Positions 1 to 6,171 of a stretch of 14,240 bases of DNA are shown piece after piece. Each line of letters begins with the position of its first letter. Within the stretch, counting starts at the first letter, position 1. The notes under the pieces were generated by a model. That model made no database searches and had not been told where the DNA came from. It saw only the letters and a list, made by a program, of their open reading frames with translations. Both the position numbers and the translations under genes were made by a program. The DNA is from Saprospiraceae bacterium (GTDB lineage Bacteria > Bacteroidota > Bacteroidia > Chitinophagales > Saprospiraceae). The stretch covers positions 1 through 14,240 of the forward strand of contig JAGQWW010000032.1 in NCBI GenBank assembly GCA_020436955.1. Direction: 5' to 3'.

Positions 1-52
1 ACTGAAAAAAGAGAGCAAAAAAGATTGAAGCGTGTGTGAATAGGAAGGCTTG

Positions 53-101
53 AATAATCAAAAAAGGGTACGGTGGTGGACCGTACCCTTTTTTGATTAT
101 T
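53..101. terminator. Bidirectional intrinsic terminator
   Basis: A perfect 22-bp inverted repeat (arms 53-74 and 80-101) encloses a 5-base loop, GGTGG. The arms have a GC-rich core (GGGTACGGT/ACCGTACCC) flanked by A6 and T6, so transcripts from either side would end in a U run. The stop codon of the minus-strand DUF2341 gene (97-99) lies inside the right arm. The symmetry suggests that a plus-strand gene ends just left of the window or within its first ~40 bases. Confidence 0.9.
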
Positions 102-1353
102 TATTAACCAGTATTTTCTTACTGATAGCTTTTTCACCATCTTTTAATTTCACAATATACCAACCCGCAGGCCATTGTGATACATCAAGTGGCTGCAAGT
201 CACTTTGGCTGTGAACCTGTTTACCGAGATTGTTGGTAATGGTTATGTCAACATTACTCAACTTGTCATATTTAAATTGAAGGTGGTTTATTACCGGATT
301 AGGAAAGCATTCAAATGCATTTTGAGCAATCAAATCTTCAGCGGATGTAGTTAATGAAACTTCTGGTCCAAAAGTTACATTTGGAAAACCAGCCGGAGTA
401 GCTCTTACACCTACATATTCTAATTCAACAGAAGTACCAAAAGAGGAGAAATACGGTCTAATTACATCGAACTCCATATCCAGCACCACCAAATTACTGG
501 TATTAATTTGTCCATTGGTATGATTTTCAAATCGGTCCATGATCAAGGACTTCTGCGGGTCTATTGTGGCAGAAAGTGCCATGATATTACCATAACCTCT
601 TTCCACTTCAATCTTAGGATAAAGGTCGCCTGTAAAAAAGCCGCCATCAACCGTATCGCGCAATTTAACATAGATGTCCATGGTGTCGTTAGATTGAGAA
701 CCGGACTGGTATCTGAATCCAACCCGATCGATATCAGCAGTGTCACAGATACCATACACCTGATTATTGTTAGATGGGGCAGCAAAATCAAAGGTAAAAG
801 GACCCTTGAAAGCAACTTTAGGAGTGATGTACTGGAAAATACCACCGGTTCCGGCATCTCCTACAAAATGCATTTTCCCATCTGATTCGTCCCATCTGGA
901 ATAAGCACCAACATTTTCCCAGACGTCTCTGTCTACAACGCCGTCTTCAAAATCGTCAAAAAATAAAAATACAGCAGAGCCATCTATAGCTGAGCTCACA
1001 TTGGAACGACTACCGTAATAAAGCTGCAAAACCATTCCTGACTGTGCCAGATCGGGTAAGGCGACATACAAAACATTGTTATGCCTATTACCACAATCCT
1101 GGATAAAGAAGGGTAATGGATTACAATTTTCATCAACTACTCTTAGGTCGGCCCCTGTCATTTGTAGCTTCTCCTGATCCACCAATGCTTTGGTATCAAA
1201 GGGAATGGAAATGGTGTGTGCCGGGATCGTTCCCTGTCCCGTTTGGGGTTGCAGGGTGATAGTCCTGTAAAATTGAAATTCTGTAAAGCAATCCTGCGCA
1301 TGGAGGAATTGCATGCTTAGCAATAAGCAAATGGGGATGTAAAATTGTTTCAT
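97..1353 (-). CDS. Secreted DUF2341 protein with T9SS type A sorting domain
   Basis: This 418-residue protein is predicted to be exported by Sec and then moved across the outer membrane by the type IX system. The ATG at 1353 is chosen because it opens directly on a signal peptide (MKQFYIPICLLLSMQFLHAQ); the open frame extends upstream to 1395 with no better start. Residues ~27-115 look like DUF2341, with LYVALPDL and LQLYYGS near its end. The FDDFEDG stretch (132-138) opens a likely beta-sandwich, lectin-like region to ~330. Residues ~345-418 form a typical T9SS C-terminal domain: FPNPV, a central NNLGKQV strand, LDVSQWPAGWYIVKL and final KKILVNK. The sorting domain should be cleaved at the cell surface. 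DUF2341 proteins often sit on surface proteins with binding roles, but the ligand here is unknown. It looks monocistronic, with a strong terminator at its stop. Confidence 0.88.
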   Translation of the reverse strand: MKQFYIPICLLLSMQFLHAQDCFTEFQFYRTITLQPQTGQGTIPAHTISIPFDTKALVDQEKLQMTGADLRVVDENCNPLPFFIQDCGNRHNNVLYVALPDLAQSGMVLQLYYGSRSNVSSAIDGSAVFLFFDDFEDGVVDRDVWENVGAYSRWDESDGKMHFVGDAGTGGIFQYITPKVAFKGPFTFDFAAPSNNNQVYGICDTADIDRVGFRYQSGSQSNDTMDIYVKLRDTVDGGFFTGDLYPKIEVERGYGNIMALSATIDPQKSLIMDRFENHTNGQINTSNLVVLDMEFDVIRPYFSSFGTSVELEYVGVRATPAGFPNVTFGPEVSLTTSAEDLIAQNAFECFPNPVINHLQFKYDKLSNVDITITNNLGKQVHSQSDLQPLDVSQWPAGWYIVKLKDGEKAISKKILVNK

Positions 1354-1490
1354 GTTCATGAGATTAATGGAAGCATAAGTTACAGTTAAATTCAAACCAT
1401 TGCCGTGAAAATGCTTTATATAATTGATTTTTATGCTTAAATATACGTCAATGGTGCATGAATAACCCTGTCACAAATGGAAATTATTCT

Positions 1491-1601
1491 TTACATTATT
1501 AAAGAAAATAATATGCCAAGTCCTTGATTCAAGGTGGTTTATAAGATGTTCCATTGAATGAAACCGGAAAAGAAGGGTGGTGTTCAGGGGAGAAGCGGAG
1601 A
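1491..1601. repeat. 111-bp direct repeat, copy 1
   Basis: This copy matches 2324-2434 in the same orientation at a constant offset of 833 bases, with 4 mismatches in 111 positions and no gaps (at 1502 plus three in the stretch around 1531-1545). It begins TTACATTATT and ends GAGAAGCGGAGA. It lies upstream of the DUF2341 start, in the ~317-base gene-free stretch 1354-1670, where I see nothing else apart from a weak inverted repeat TGGTGAT/ATCACCA spanning about 1630-1676. The copies carry stops in most frames and look non-coding. They may be members of a dispersed intergenic repeat family or the scar of a duplication. Confidence 0.92.
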
Positions 1602-1670
1602 TGTTAGATTGAACAAGATTTGTATTTTCTGGTGATAGATCCTGATGAACTAATAGAAATTAAAAACCCA

Positions 1671-2270
1671 TCACCACACTGATTTTATCTTTTTACAAAC
1701 TTTTACTATTTCACTAAATTCTTGGTCAGTCATTTTAAATTTAGCATCCCCAAACTGGAAATAAAACAAAAGGCGACCACCTATTTTTTCATTATACTCT
1801 CCACCAAAAAGTAGATTTTCAAGAGTATACGTCACAACTAAATTATTCTTACTTTTTCCAAATGTTGATTTCTTTTTGACGAAAGTATACACTCCTTCAA
1901 GTCCACTGTAAAGCTTTTCAAAGTCTTTTTTCGTCAATATTGCTGATCCTTCTTCTTTATTAATTCTTGTAGTCATTTGAGATCCAGAATTAAAGCCTAA
2001 AGCGCTGCCAATTGAGAATATTGAATACCCTGTTGTATAACTTTCAATTTCTGATTTACTGTTGAAGATTTTGATCATAACATACTTCGCGGTATCAACC
2101 CCATTCAATTCATAAGATTTGATTAAATCTATCGATAGATAAGAAACTTCACTTCCAAAAAATGGAGTAATCGTTTTGCTAAAATTAATCTCCGACTCAG
2201 AAACGACTTGGGAAAAGGATAGTAAAGGCAATAAGAAAAGGCTGATAAAAAAAACTGATTTAATTTTCAT
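1671..2270 (-). CDS. Hypothetical exported protein, AT-rich, repeat-flanked
   Basis: This 199-residue protein is not one I recognise. It opens with a clear signal peptide (MKIKSVFFISLFLLPLLSFSQ), with likely cleavage around residue 20 just before or after the Gln, as is common in Bacteroidota. The mature part has no obvious catalytic motif. It alternates short hydrophobic strands with charged turns, for example YVMIKIFNSKSEIESY, NLVVTYTLENLLFGGEY and LLFYFQFGDAKFKM, so a small beta-rich periplasmic or surface protein is plausible. A Lys-rich helix (EFSEIVKVCKKIKSVW) closes the C-terminus. The gene is visibly richer in A+T than its neighbours and sits alone between two near-identical direct repeats. 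Both points hint at recent acquisition or a cassette-like insertion. The start is fixed by the signal peptide; no ribosome-binding motif is evident. Confidence 0.75.
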   Translation of the reverse strand: MKIKSVFFISLFLLPLLSFSQVVSESEINFSKTITPFFGSEVSYLSIDLIKSYELNGVDTAKYVMIKIFNSKSEIESYTTGYSIFSIGSALGFNSGSQMTTRINKEEGSAILTKKDFEKLYSGLEGVYTFVKKKSTFGKSKNNLVVTYTLENLLFGGEYNEKIGGRLLFYFQFGDAKFKMTDQEFSEIVKVCKKIKSVW

Positions 2271-2323
2271 GATAAAGGAGTTTTAATTGTGTTTTTGGTT
2301 TTGAAAAACTTACATACCAAAGA

Positions 2324-2434
2324 TTACATTATTAGAGAAAATAATATGCCAAGTCCTTGATTCAGGGTGATTTATAAAATGTTCCATTGAATGAAACCGG
2401 AAAAGAAGGGTGGTGTTCAGGGGAGAAGCGGAGA
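2324..2434. repeat. 111-bp direct repeat, copy 2
   Basis: Second copy of the repeat at 1491-1601, same orientation, 4 differences. It starts 54 bases upstream of the ATG of the 199-residue exported protein, whereas copy 1 lies about 137 bases upstream of the DUF2341 ATG. A shared promoter role is therefore possible but not well supported by spacing. Identity stops sharply after GAGAAGCGGAGA at both ends, which fits a defined repeat unit. Confidence 0.92.
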
Positions 2435-2466
2435 ATTTAAATGGCTAACTACTTGTGTAATTGAGG

Positions 2467-2518
2467 GTCTGATGCTGTGTAACTGACGGTTTTAATCATC
2501 AGTTACACAGCATCAGAC
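2467..2518. repeat. Long perfect palindrome (20-bp arms)
   Basis: Arms 2467-2486 and 2499-2518 are exactly complementary (GTCTGATGCTGTGTAACTGA and its reverse complement) with a 12-base loop. No U run follows on either strand, so it is not a classic terminator. It could be a processed hairpin, a palindromic intergenic repeat or a protein-binding site. It lies between repeat copy 2 and the terminator of the tRNA gene. Confidence 0.85.
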
Positions 2519-2525
2519 TATATCC

Positions 2526-2567
2526 AAAAAACAGAAGCCCCGATAGTCAACCGACTATCGAGGCTTT
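2526..2567 (-). terminator. Intrinsic terminator of the tRNA-Leu gene
   Basis: On the minus strand the hairpin begins one base after the discriminator base. The stem AAGCC-C-CGATAGTC (2535-2548) pairs with GACTATCG-A-GGCTT (2553-2566), 13 pairs with one internal mismatch and a 4-base loop. A run of six U residues (A6 at 2526-2531 on the plus strand) follows a short spacer. Confidence 0.88.
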
Positions 2568-2568
2568 G

Positions 2569-2654
2569 TACCCGGAGCGGGACTTGAACCCGCACGGGCA
2601 TTACAGCCCACAGGATTTTAAGTCCGGCGTGTCTACCAATTCCACCATCCGGGC
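2569..2654 (-). tRNA. tRNA-Leu (anticodon UAA)
   Basis: This 86-base gene reads 5' GCCCGGATGGTGGAATTGGT onward on the minus strand. The acceptor arm GCCCGGA pairs with TCCGGGT (one G-U pair at the end), with discriminator A at 2569. The D-loop carries GGTAGACACG, the anticodon loop is CTTAAAA giving UAA, and the T arm has GGGTTCAAGTCCC. The long variable arm (TGGGCTGTAATGCCCG) makes it a class II tRNA, as expected for leucine. The CCA end is not encoded and must be added after transcription. Confidence 0.97.
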
Positions 2655-2669
2655 GGGGATTTGTGGCGG

Positions 2670-2699
2670 CAAATATAAAGTAAATTTGGATTTAGCAAA
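2670..2699 (-). promoter_or_regulatory. Bacteroidota-type promoter for tRNA-Leu
   Basis: On the minus strand a TTTG (2699-2696) is followed after 18 bases by TATATTTG (2677-2670), a perfect match to the -7 consensus TAnnTTTG. Spacing is close to the usual ~19-21. Transcription would begin about 4-8 bases further on, leaving a leader of roughly ten bases before the tRNA 5' end at 2654. Confidence 0.75.
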
Positions 2700-2971
2700 C
2701 GGGCAAACGGAGAAGTTAAAATGATTATTTTAAATAAATTAAAGAAAATTTATATTAAAAAATGTCACATATAAATGCGGTTGCTTTTTTCATATTACAT
2801 GTTACAATAATATCTGTTAACCGTTTTCTACCCCAATTCGACCGTTTCCTAAATCAATCCCACCAGTTCGGAATAACGCCACTTTTGAAAGGATTTAAGG
2901 CTTAGGTTTGCCTATGTAATTAGTCAGTCACACAAAAAAATAACGAGTGAAACATATTTTTAAAAATCACA
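2700..2971. other. Gene-poor AT-rich intergenic stretch
   Basis: Between the tRNA promoter and the next candidate promoter I see no ORF with coding character, no strong hairpin and no repeat. It is AT-rich, especially 2720-2820 and 2930-2971. A small non-coding RNA cannot be excluded, but nothing in the sequence argues for one. Confidence 0.5.
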
Positions 2972-2979
2972 TATATTTG
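2972..2979 (+). promoter_or_regulatory. Candidate -7 promoter element
   Basis: TATATTTG is a perfect match to TAnnTTTG on the plus strand, ending 72 bases before the ATG of the small secreted-peptide ORF at 3051. No clear TTTG is found at the -33 position, so this is only a partial promoter match. Confidence 0.45.
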
Positions 2980-3050
2980 TTAGCGACTGATTAAAAAGTG
3001 TTATTAAATCCCAAATCCAGAACATATTACAAATTTTTACAAATCACACT

Positions 3051-3173
3051 ATGAAGCTTTTTATCATTTTGTCCATCGCCCTGGTAATTGTATCTTTTAT
3101 TTCAACCATCGGAGCAAGTCCGGTAACCGAAACTACCCTGGATAACAAGAATGGCATGGAAAAAGGTTCTTAG
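3051..3173 (+). CDS. Very small secreted or membrane peptide, probably frameshifted
   Basis: The 40-codon frame starts MKLFIILSIALVIVSF and continues to a polar tail (PVTETTLDNKNG) before a TAG. The first ~23 residues make a convincing signal peptide or membrane anchor. The frame is preceded by a Bacteroidota-like -7 element and followed by strong terminators, which supports a real transcript. The coding character seems to continue in another frame: from 3151 an overlapping frame runs to 3261 and reads as an amphipathic, Lys-rich helix. Removing one base, for example from the A5 run at 3160-3164, would fuse both into a protein of ~70 residues. Either this is a 70-residue secreted protein broken by an indel or sequencing error, or it is a genuine 40-residue peptide. 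I do not recognise a family. Confidence 0.45.
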   Translation: MKLFIILSIALVIVSFISTIGASPVTETTLDNKNGMEKGS

Positions 3174-3261
3174 CGAACTGGTCTTGACTCACTACAAACA
3201 ATCCCCTGAACAAACCCAAAAAGCCAAAAAATACAATGCATTCACTACCCCGGATGCATGA
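3151..3261 (+). pseudogene. Out-of-frame C-terminal part of the small secreted protein
   Basis: This frame is +1 relative to the 40-residue peptide and overlaps its last 23 bases. It encodes WKKVLSELVLTHYKQSPEQ followed by TQKAKKYNAFTTPDA and a TGA, a plausible charged helix. It could be a separate 36-residue ORF starting at the ATG 3151, but no ribosome-binding motif or signal peptide supports that. The simplest reading is that it is the tail of the preceding ORF after a single-base frameshift. The TGA is followed 35 bases later by a terminator hairpin. Confidence 0.4.
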
Positions 3262-3296
3262 TGAATACGGACTTTAGATACAGGACCGTTGGTCCT

Positions 3297-3326
3297 GCCG
3301 GATTGTTGAGGGACAGTCCGGCTTTT
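3297..3326 (+). terminator. Intrinsic terminator after the small peptide gene
   Basis: GCCGGATTGTT (3297-3307) pairs with GACAGTCCGGC (3312-3322), an 11-pair stem with two G-U pairs and a 4-base loop, followed by TTTT. It sits 35 bases after the last stop of the small split ORF. A smaller hairpin, AGGACC-GTT-GGTCCT (3282-3296), lies directly upstream. Confidence 0.78.
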
Positions 3327-3328
3327 AA

Positions 3329-3363
3329 AAAGTCCCGTTGCAAACCAATTGCAACGGGACTTT
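3329..3363. terminator. Bidirectional intrinsic terminator
   Basis: A perfect 15-bp inverted repeat, AAAGTCCCGTTGCAA (3329-3343) and its complement (3349-3363), has a 5-base loop. Plus-strand transcripts then meet TTTCTATTTT and minus-strand transcripts TTTTTAAAA. It ends 6 bases from the stop codon of the minus-strand membrane protein gene, so it serves that gene and backs up the terminator at 3297-3326. Confidence 0.88.
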
Positions 3364-3368
3364 CTATT

Positions 3369-3905
3369 TTATCGGTTGAGCCACCAACCGAGCCAGGCTC
3401 CGACCAGTCCCCATTGCCCCACCGCATCAATCAGGTAGGGAATGCTCGGTCCTTCAAACCATATGGTGTTTAAGTAGGGTATAGTAAGATAACCGATGAA
3501 TCCTACACATAACGAACTCAGAAAGATAGCACTGAACCCGGGTGAAGGAATTTTCAAAAAGATCCAAATAAGTAGGTAAACAGCTAACAGGTCTATCACA
3601 AGCCCTCTAATTAAATTAGTCCCCATATCTGTGTCAAATGAAGCTCTATAGGATACTAATGCCCATGGTTGTCCGGTTGCCTCATTTACCAGGGCCTCCA
3701 TCTCTGCTTCACCGGATCCAGGTGGAACTGTAGGTAAGAAATAATCTCCCGGTTCAAGGTTTTCACTTAAGCATTCCAGGATAATGTCCTGATTTTCCGT
3801 GTACTGTTGTTCACTTGCATGAAAGTTAATGGCTCCCCAACTAATAAACTGCCAAATAAAAATGATAAAGCCACCTACAATGGTGCCGATTAATGCCTTT
3901 TTCAT
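3369..3905 (-). CDS. Hypothetical four-helix inner-membrane protein
   Basis: This 178-residue protein starts MKKALIGTIVGGFIIFIWQF, whose first helix (about 7-25) acts as a signal anchor. A soluble loop of about 75 residues follows (26-99), with ENQDIILECLSENLEPGDYF and a PPGSGEAEMEALV stretch. Three more hydrophobic segments lie near 100-118, 122-143 and 158-176, the last one Trp-rich (GQWGLVGAWLGWWL). I recall similar uncharacterised proteins in Bacteroidota and Proteobacteria with an IWQFISW-like first helix and a C-terminal G-x-W-rich helix, but know no function for them. There are no catalytic motifs. The gene is divergent from the sugar porter across ~205 bases without a clear TAnnTTTG element and stands alone on its strand. 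Confidence 0.78.
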   Translation of the reverse strand: MKKALIGTIVGGFIIFIWQFISWGAINFHASEQQYTENQDIILECLSENLEPGDYFLPTVPPGSGEAEMEALVNEATGQPWALVSYRASFDTDMGTNLIRGLVIDLLAVYLLIWIFLKIPSPGFSAIFLSSLCVGFIGYLTIPYLNTIWFEGPSIPYLIDAVGQWGLVGAWLGWWLNR

Positions 3906-4110
3906 AGGGTAAATGGTTTTGGTGATAAATGAATCTCTTTTAAAATTAATATTATTTTCCCCCTACTCGATAATTTTTGCAACATTATATCATGAGAATA
4001 GGCTATTACTCCTATTAAAAATTCATGAAAAGGTCTTTTTGAAAAATGACTGATTGAAACACCTAAATTATTTCTATTTTCAGCCCCTAAACCACTTTAA
4101 TACAAGTAAA

Positions 4111-5445
4111 ATGAATGATAATAAGTCCAAGCTGTTTTTTTGGTCCTTTGTAGTTTCCGTTGCAGGTTTCCTGTTTGGTTTTGATACGGCCGTGATTTCC
4201 GGAGCTGATCAGCCTATTCAGGATTTGTGGCAAACAAGTGCCTTGTTCCATGGTACGTTCATTATGTCTATGGCACTTTGGGGTACCGTGATTGGTGCTT
4301 TGTTTGGCGGAGTGATAGCGGATAAATTCGGGCGCAAAAAATCTTTGATTTGGATTGGAGTTTTATACCTGGTTTCTGCACTTGGCTCCGCCATGGCTGA
4401 TGGTCCATATATCTTTTCAGTTATGCGGTTTATCGGTGGTTTAGGGGTAGGAGCATCTTCTATTGCAGCTCCGGCTTACATTGCTGAAATTTCTACTCCT
4501 GACAGAAGAGGAAAATTGGTTGCGCTTTACCAATTCAATATTGTGTTGGGTATTCTCATCGCCTTTTTGTCCAACTATTTTCTGGGCGGCACGGGCCCCA
4601 ATTCATGGAGATGGATGTTAGGGGTGGAAGCTATTCCTGCCTTTGTGTACCTGGTACTGATTTTCAGAGTACCAAGAAGTCCGAGATGGTTGATTTCACA
4701 TAGAAATGAACTGGAAGAGGCCAGAGACATTCTCGCACGCCTGGGTCATGAGGATCCTGATCACGAAGTACAAGCCATCATCGAGGCAGATAAATTGAGT
4801 GATAACAAACCCCTGTTTTCCGGGAAATACAATATCCCTTTGTTGCTTGCTTTTTTATTGGCCTTTTTCAACCAGGTATCAGGTATCAATTTCGTGATCT
4901 ACTATGCACCGCGCATTTTTGAAGCAGCCGGGTTGGGGGCAGAAACAGCTTTGCTTTCCACGACCGGTATTGGTTTGGTCAACCTGCTCTTTACTTTTGT
5001 TGGATTGGCGCTGATCGATAAATTGGGTCGAAAACAACTCATTATTTATGGCTCCATTGGATACATCGTTTCACTAGTAGTAGTTACCTACAGTTTCTAC
5101 GCTGGAATTGGAGGCGCTTTAACCGTAGCATTCATCTTTCTCTTCATCGCTTCCCATGCAGCAGGACAAGGAGCTGTTATTTGGGTGTTTATTTCTGAAA
5201 TTTTCCCGAATGACGTTCGTGGAAAAGGCCAGTCATTTGGTTGTGGAACGCATTGGGTTTTTGCCGCATTGATTACCCTGGTAACCTTGTTTTTCATGGA
5301 CCAATTTGGAAACAATCCCTGGCCATTATTTGCATTCTTTGCAGCTATGATGGTTTTACAATTGCTATTTGCACTGTTTATGATGCCCGAAACCAAGGGT
5401 GTTTCTTTAGAAGATCTGGAAAAACAGTTGCTGAAGAAGTCCTGA
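4111..5445 (+). CDS. MFS sugar porter (sugar:H+ symporter-like)
   Basis: This 444-residue inner-membrane transporter belongs to the sugar porter family of the major facilitator superfamily (XylE/GalP-like), which usually imports hexoses or pentoses with protons. Family signatures appear in order: GFDTAVISGA in helix 1 (23-32), DKFGRKK in loop 2-3 (71-77), AEISTPDRRGK (125-135), PRSPRWL (188-194, for the usual PESPRWL), NQVSGINFVIYYAP in helix 7 (254-267), DKLGRK (303-308), SEIFPNDVRGKG (362-373) and PETKG (426-430). Twelve helices fit the hydrophobic pattern and the length is normal. The ATG at 4111 is preferred over an upstream in-frame TTG at 4054 because family members start a few residues before helix 1. 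The substrate cannot be read from the sequence. Two small genes follow on the same strand, the first 48 bases away. Confidence 0.93.
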   Translation: MNDNKSKLFFWSFVVSVAGFLFGFDTAVISGADQPIQDLWQTSALFHGTFIMSMALWGTVIGALFGGVIADKFGRKKSLIWIGVLYLVSALGSAMADGPYIFSVMRFIGGLGVGASSIAAPAYIAEISTPDRRGKLVALYQFNIVLGILIAFLSNYFLGGTGPNSWRWMLGVEAIPAFVYLVLIFRVPRSPRWLISHRNELEEARDILARLGHEDPDHEVQAIIEADKLSDNKPLFSGKYNIPLLLAFLLAFFNQVSGINFVIYYAPRIFEAAGLGAETALLSTTGIGLVNLLFTFVGLALIDKLGRKQLIIYGSIGYIVSLVVVTYSFYAGIGGALTVAFIFLFIASHAAGQGAVIWVFISEIFPNDVRGKGQSFGCGTHWVFAALITLVTLFFMDQFGNNPWPLFAFFAAMMVLQLLFALFMMPETKGVSLEDLEKQLLKKS

Positions 5446-5466
5446 TTTTTGGATAGTATAAAACAG

Positions 5467-5483
5467 ACATCCTGGAAGGATGT
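5467..5483 (+). other. Short intercistronic hairpin
   Basis: ACATCCT-GGA-AGGATGT forms a perfect 7-bp stem with a 3-base loop in the 48-base gap between the sugar porter and the coiled-coil protein gene, 10 bases before the latter's ATG. There is no U run. It could protect the porter mRNA or modulate translation of the next gene. Confidence 0.4.
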
Positions 5484-5493
5484 TATGTAAGGT

Positions 5494-6171
5494 ATGGAAG
5501 ATAAAAATTGGATTGGGGCAAATATCTGGTATGTCATAGGTGCCATGGCACTTGGATTTTTTATGATTCGTTTTGTCCCTGTAGGCCGGTTTTTATTGAT
5601 AGCATTGTTGGTACTGGTTCCGATAGCCGGATTAATGTATTTTATTTTTCAAAGGTTCTCTGGTAATACATCCAATACAAAAGGACAGGAACAAACGGCA
5701 CTATCAGACAGGATTAAACAATGTAATACCTCGATAGAACAGTTAAATAAAGAGCTAAAAGCCATAGACAATAGTTTGGAGGAACTTGAAAAGGAGTTGC
5801 TTCAAACCGCCGACCTTCCAAAGGCAACCGTTGCAAAGACTCAAGCTTTAATTACTTCTTTCAAAGAAGAAAAAGAACTTCGTCTGGCTAAAATTCGATT
5901 TTATGTCGCTTGCCGTGAAAAGTTGGAGATGTTGCATAGAAATCATACCCTTACACGGTCCCTTCAATCTAAAATGGAACAATTGAAGCAGCTCAAGGAA
6001 AGTCACTACGAAGAGTTGGCTGAGATGGAATCCCTTCGATCTGATGTTAATTACCAGCAAGGTTTTTTCGAATCTTTTGATCAACTATCCCTGAGAGTTT
6101 TAAATACAGAATCTATAAGGGATACCGAACTTTTACATAAGGAACTTGAAAAGATGGTCGATGAGATTTAA
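5494..6171 (+). CDS. Membrane protein with C-terminal coiled coil, unknown function
   Basis: This 225-residue protein has two hydrophobic segments at the N-terminus (about 11-27 and 33-53, separated by RFVPVGR) and then a long, charged region rich in Glu, Lys, Leu and Gln (~65-225). Heptad-like stretches such as IEQLNKELKAIDNSLEELEK predict a coiled coil facing the cytoplasm or periplasm. I recognise no family. The ATG at 5494 gives a start directly before the first helix. It follows the sugar porter by 48 bases, and its end overlaps the start of the phosphoesterase lipoprotein by 11 bases, implying coupled translation of the latter two. A structural or scaffolding role at the membrane is only a guess. 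Confidence 0.75.
   Translation: MEDKNWIGANIWYVIGAMALGFFMIRFVPVGRFLLIALLVLVPIAGLMYFIFQRFSGNTSNTKGQEQTALSDRIKQCNTSIEQLNKELKAIDNSLEELEKELLQTADLPKATVAKTQALITSFKEEKELRLAKIRFYVACREKLEMLHRNHTLTRSLQSKMEQLKQLKESHYEELAEMESLRSDVNYQQGFFESFDQLSLRVLNTESIRDTELLHKELEKMVDEI

Noticed and set aside
1..39. Possible C-terminal tail of a plus-strand gene (frame 1 ends in TGA at 37-39; frame 2 ends at 26-28).
   Set aside because: The bidirectional terminator at 53-101 fits such a gene, but 8-12 Lys-rich codons are too few to choose a frame or claim a CDS.
508..885. Plus-strand open frame inside the DUF2341 gene, and a second minus-strand frame at 561-857.
   Set aside because: Both are shadows of the DUF2341 coding sequence, with no domain, signal peptide or start context.
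2701..2724. Stretch GGGCAAACGGAGAAGTTAAA resembling the end of the 111-bp repeat (GGGAGAAGCGGAGAATTTAAA).
   Set aside because: Only a short purine-rich similarity with several mismatches; no extension on either side.
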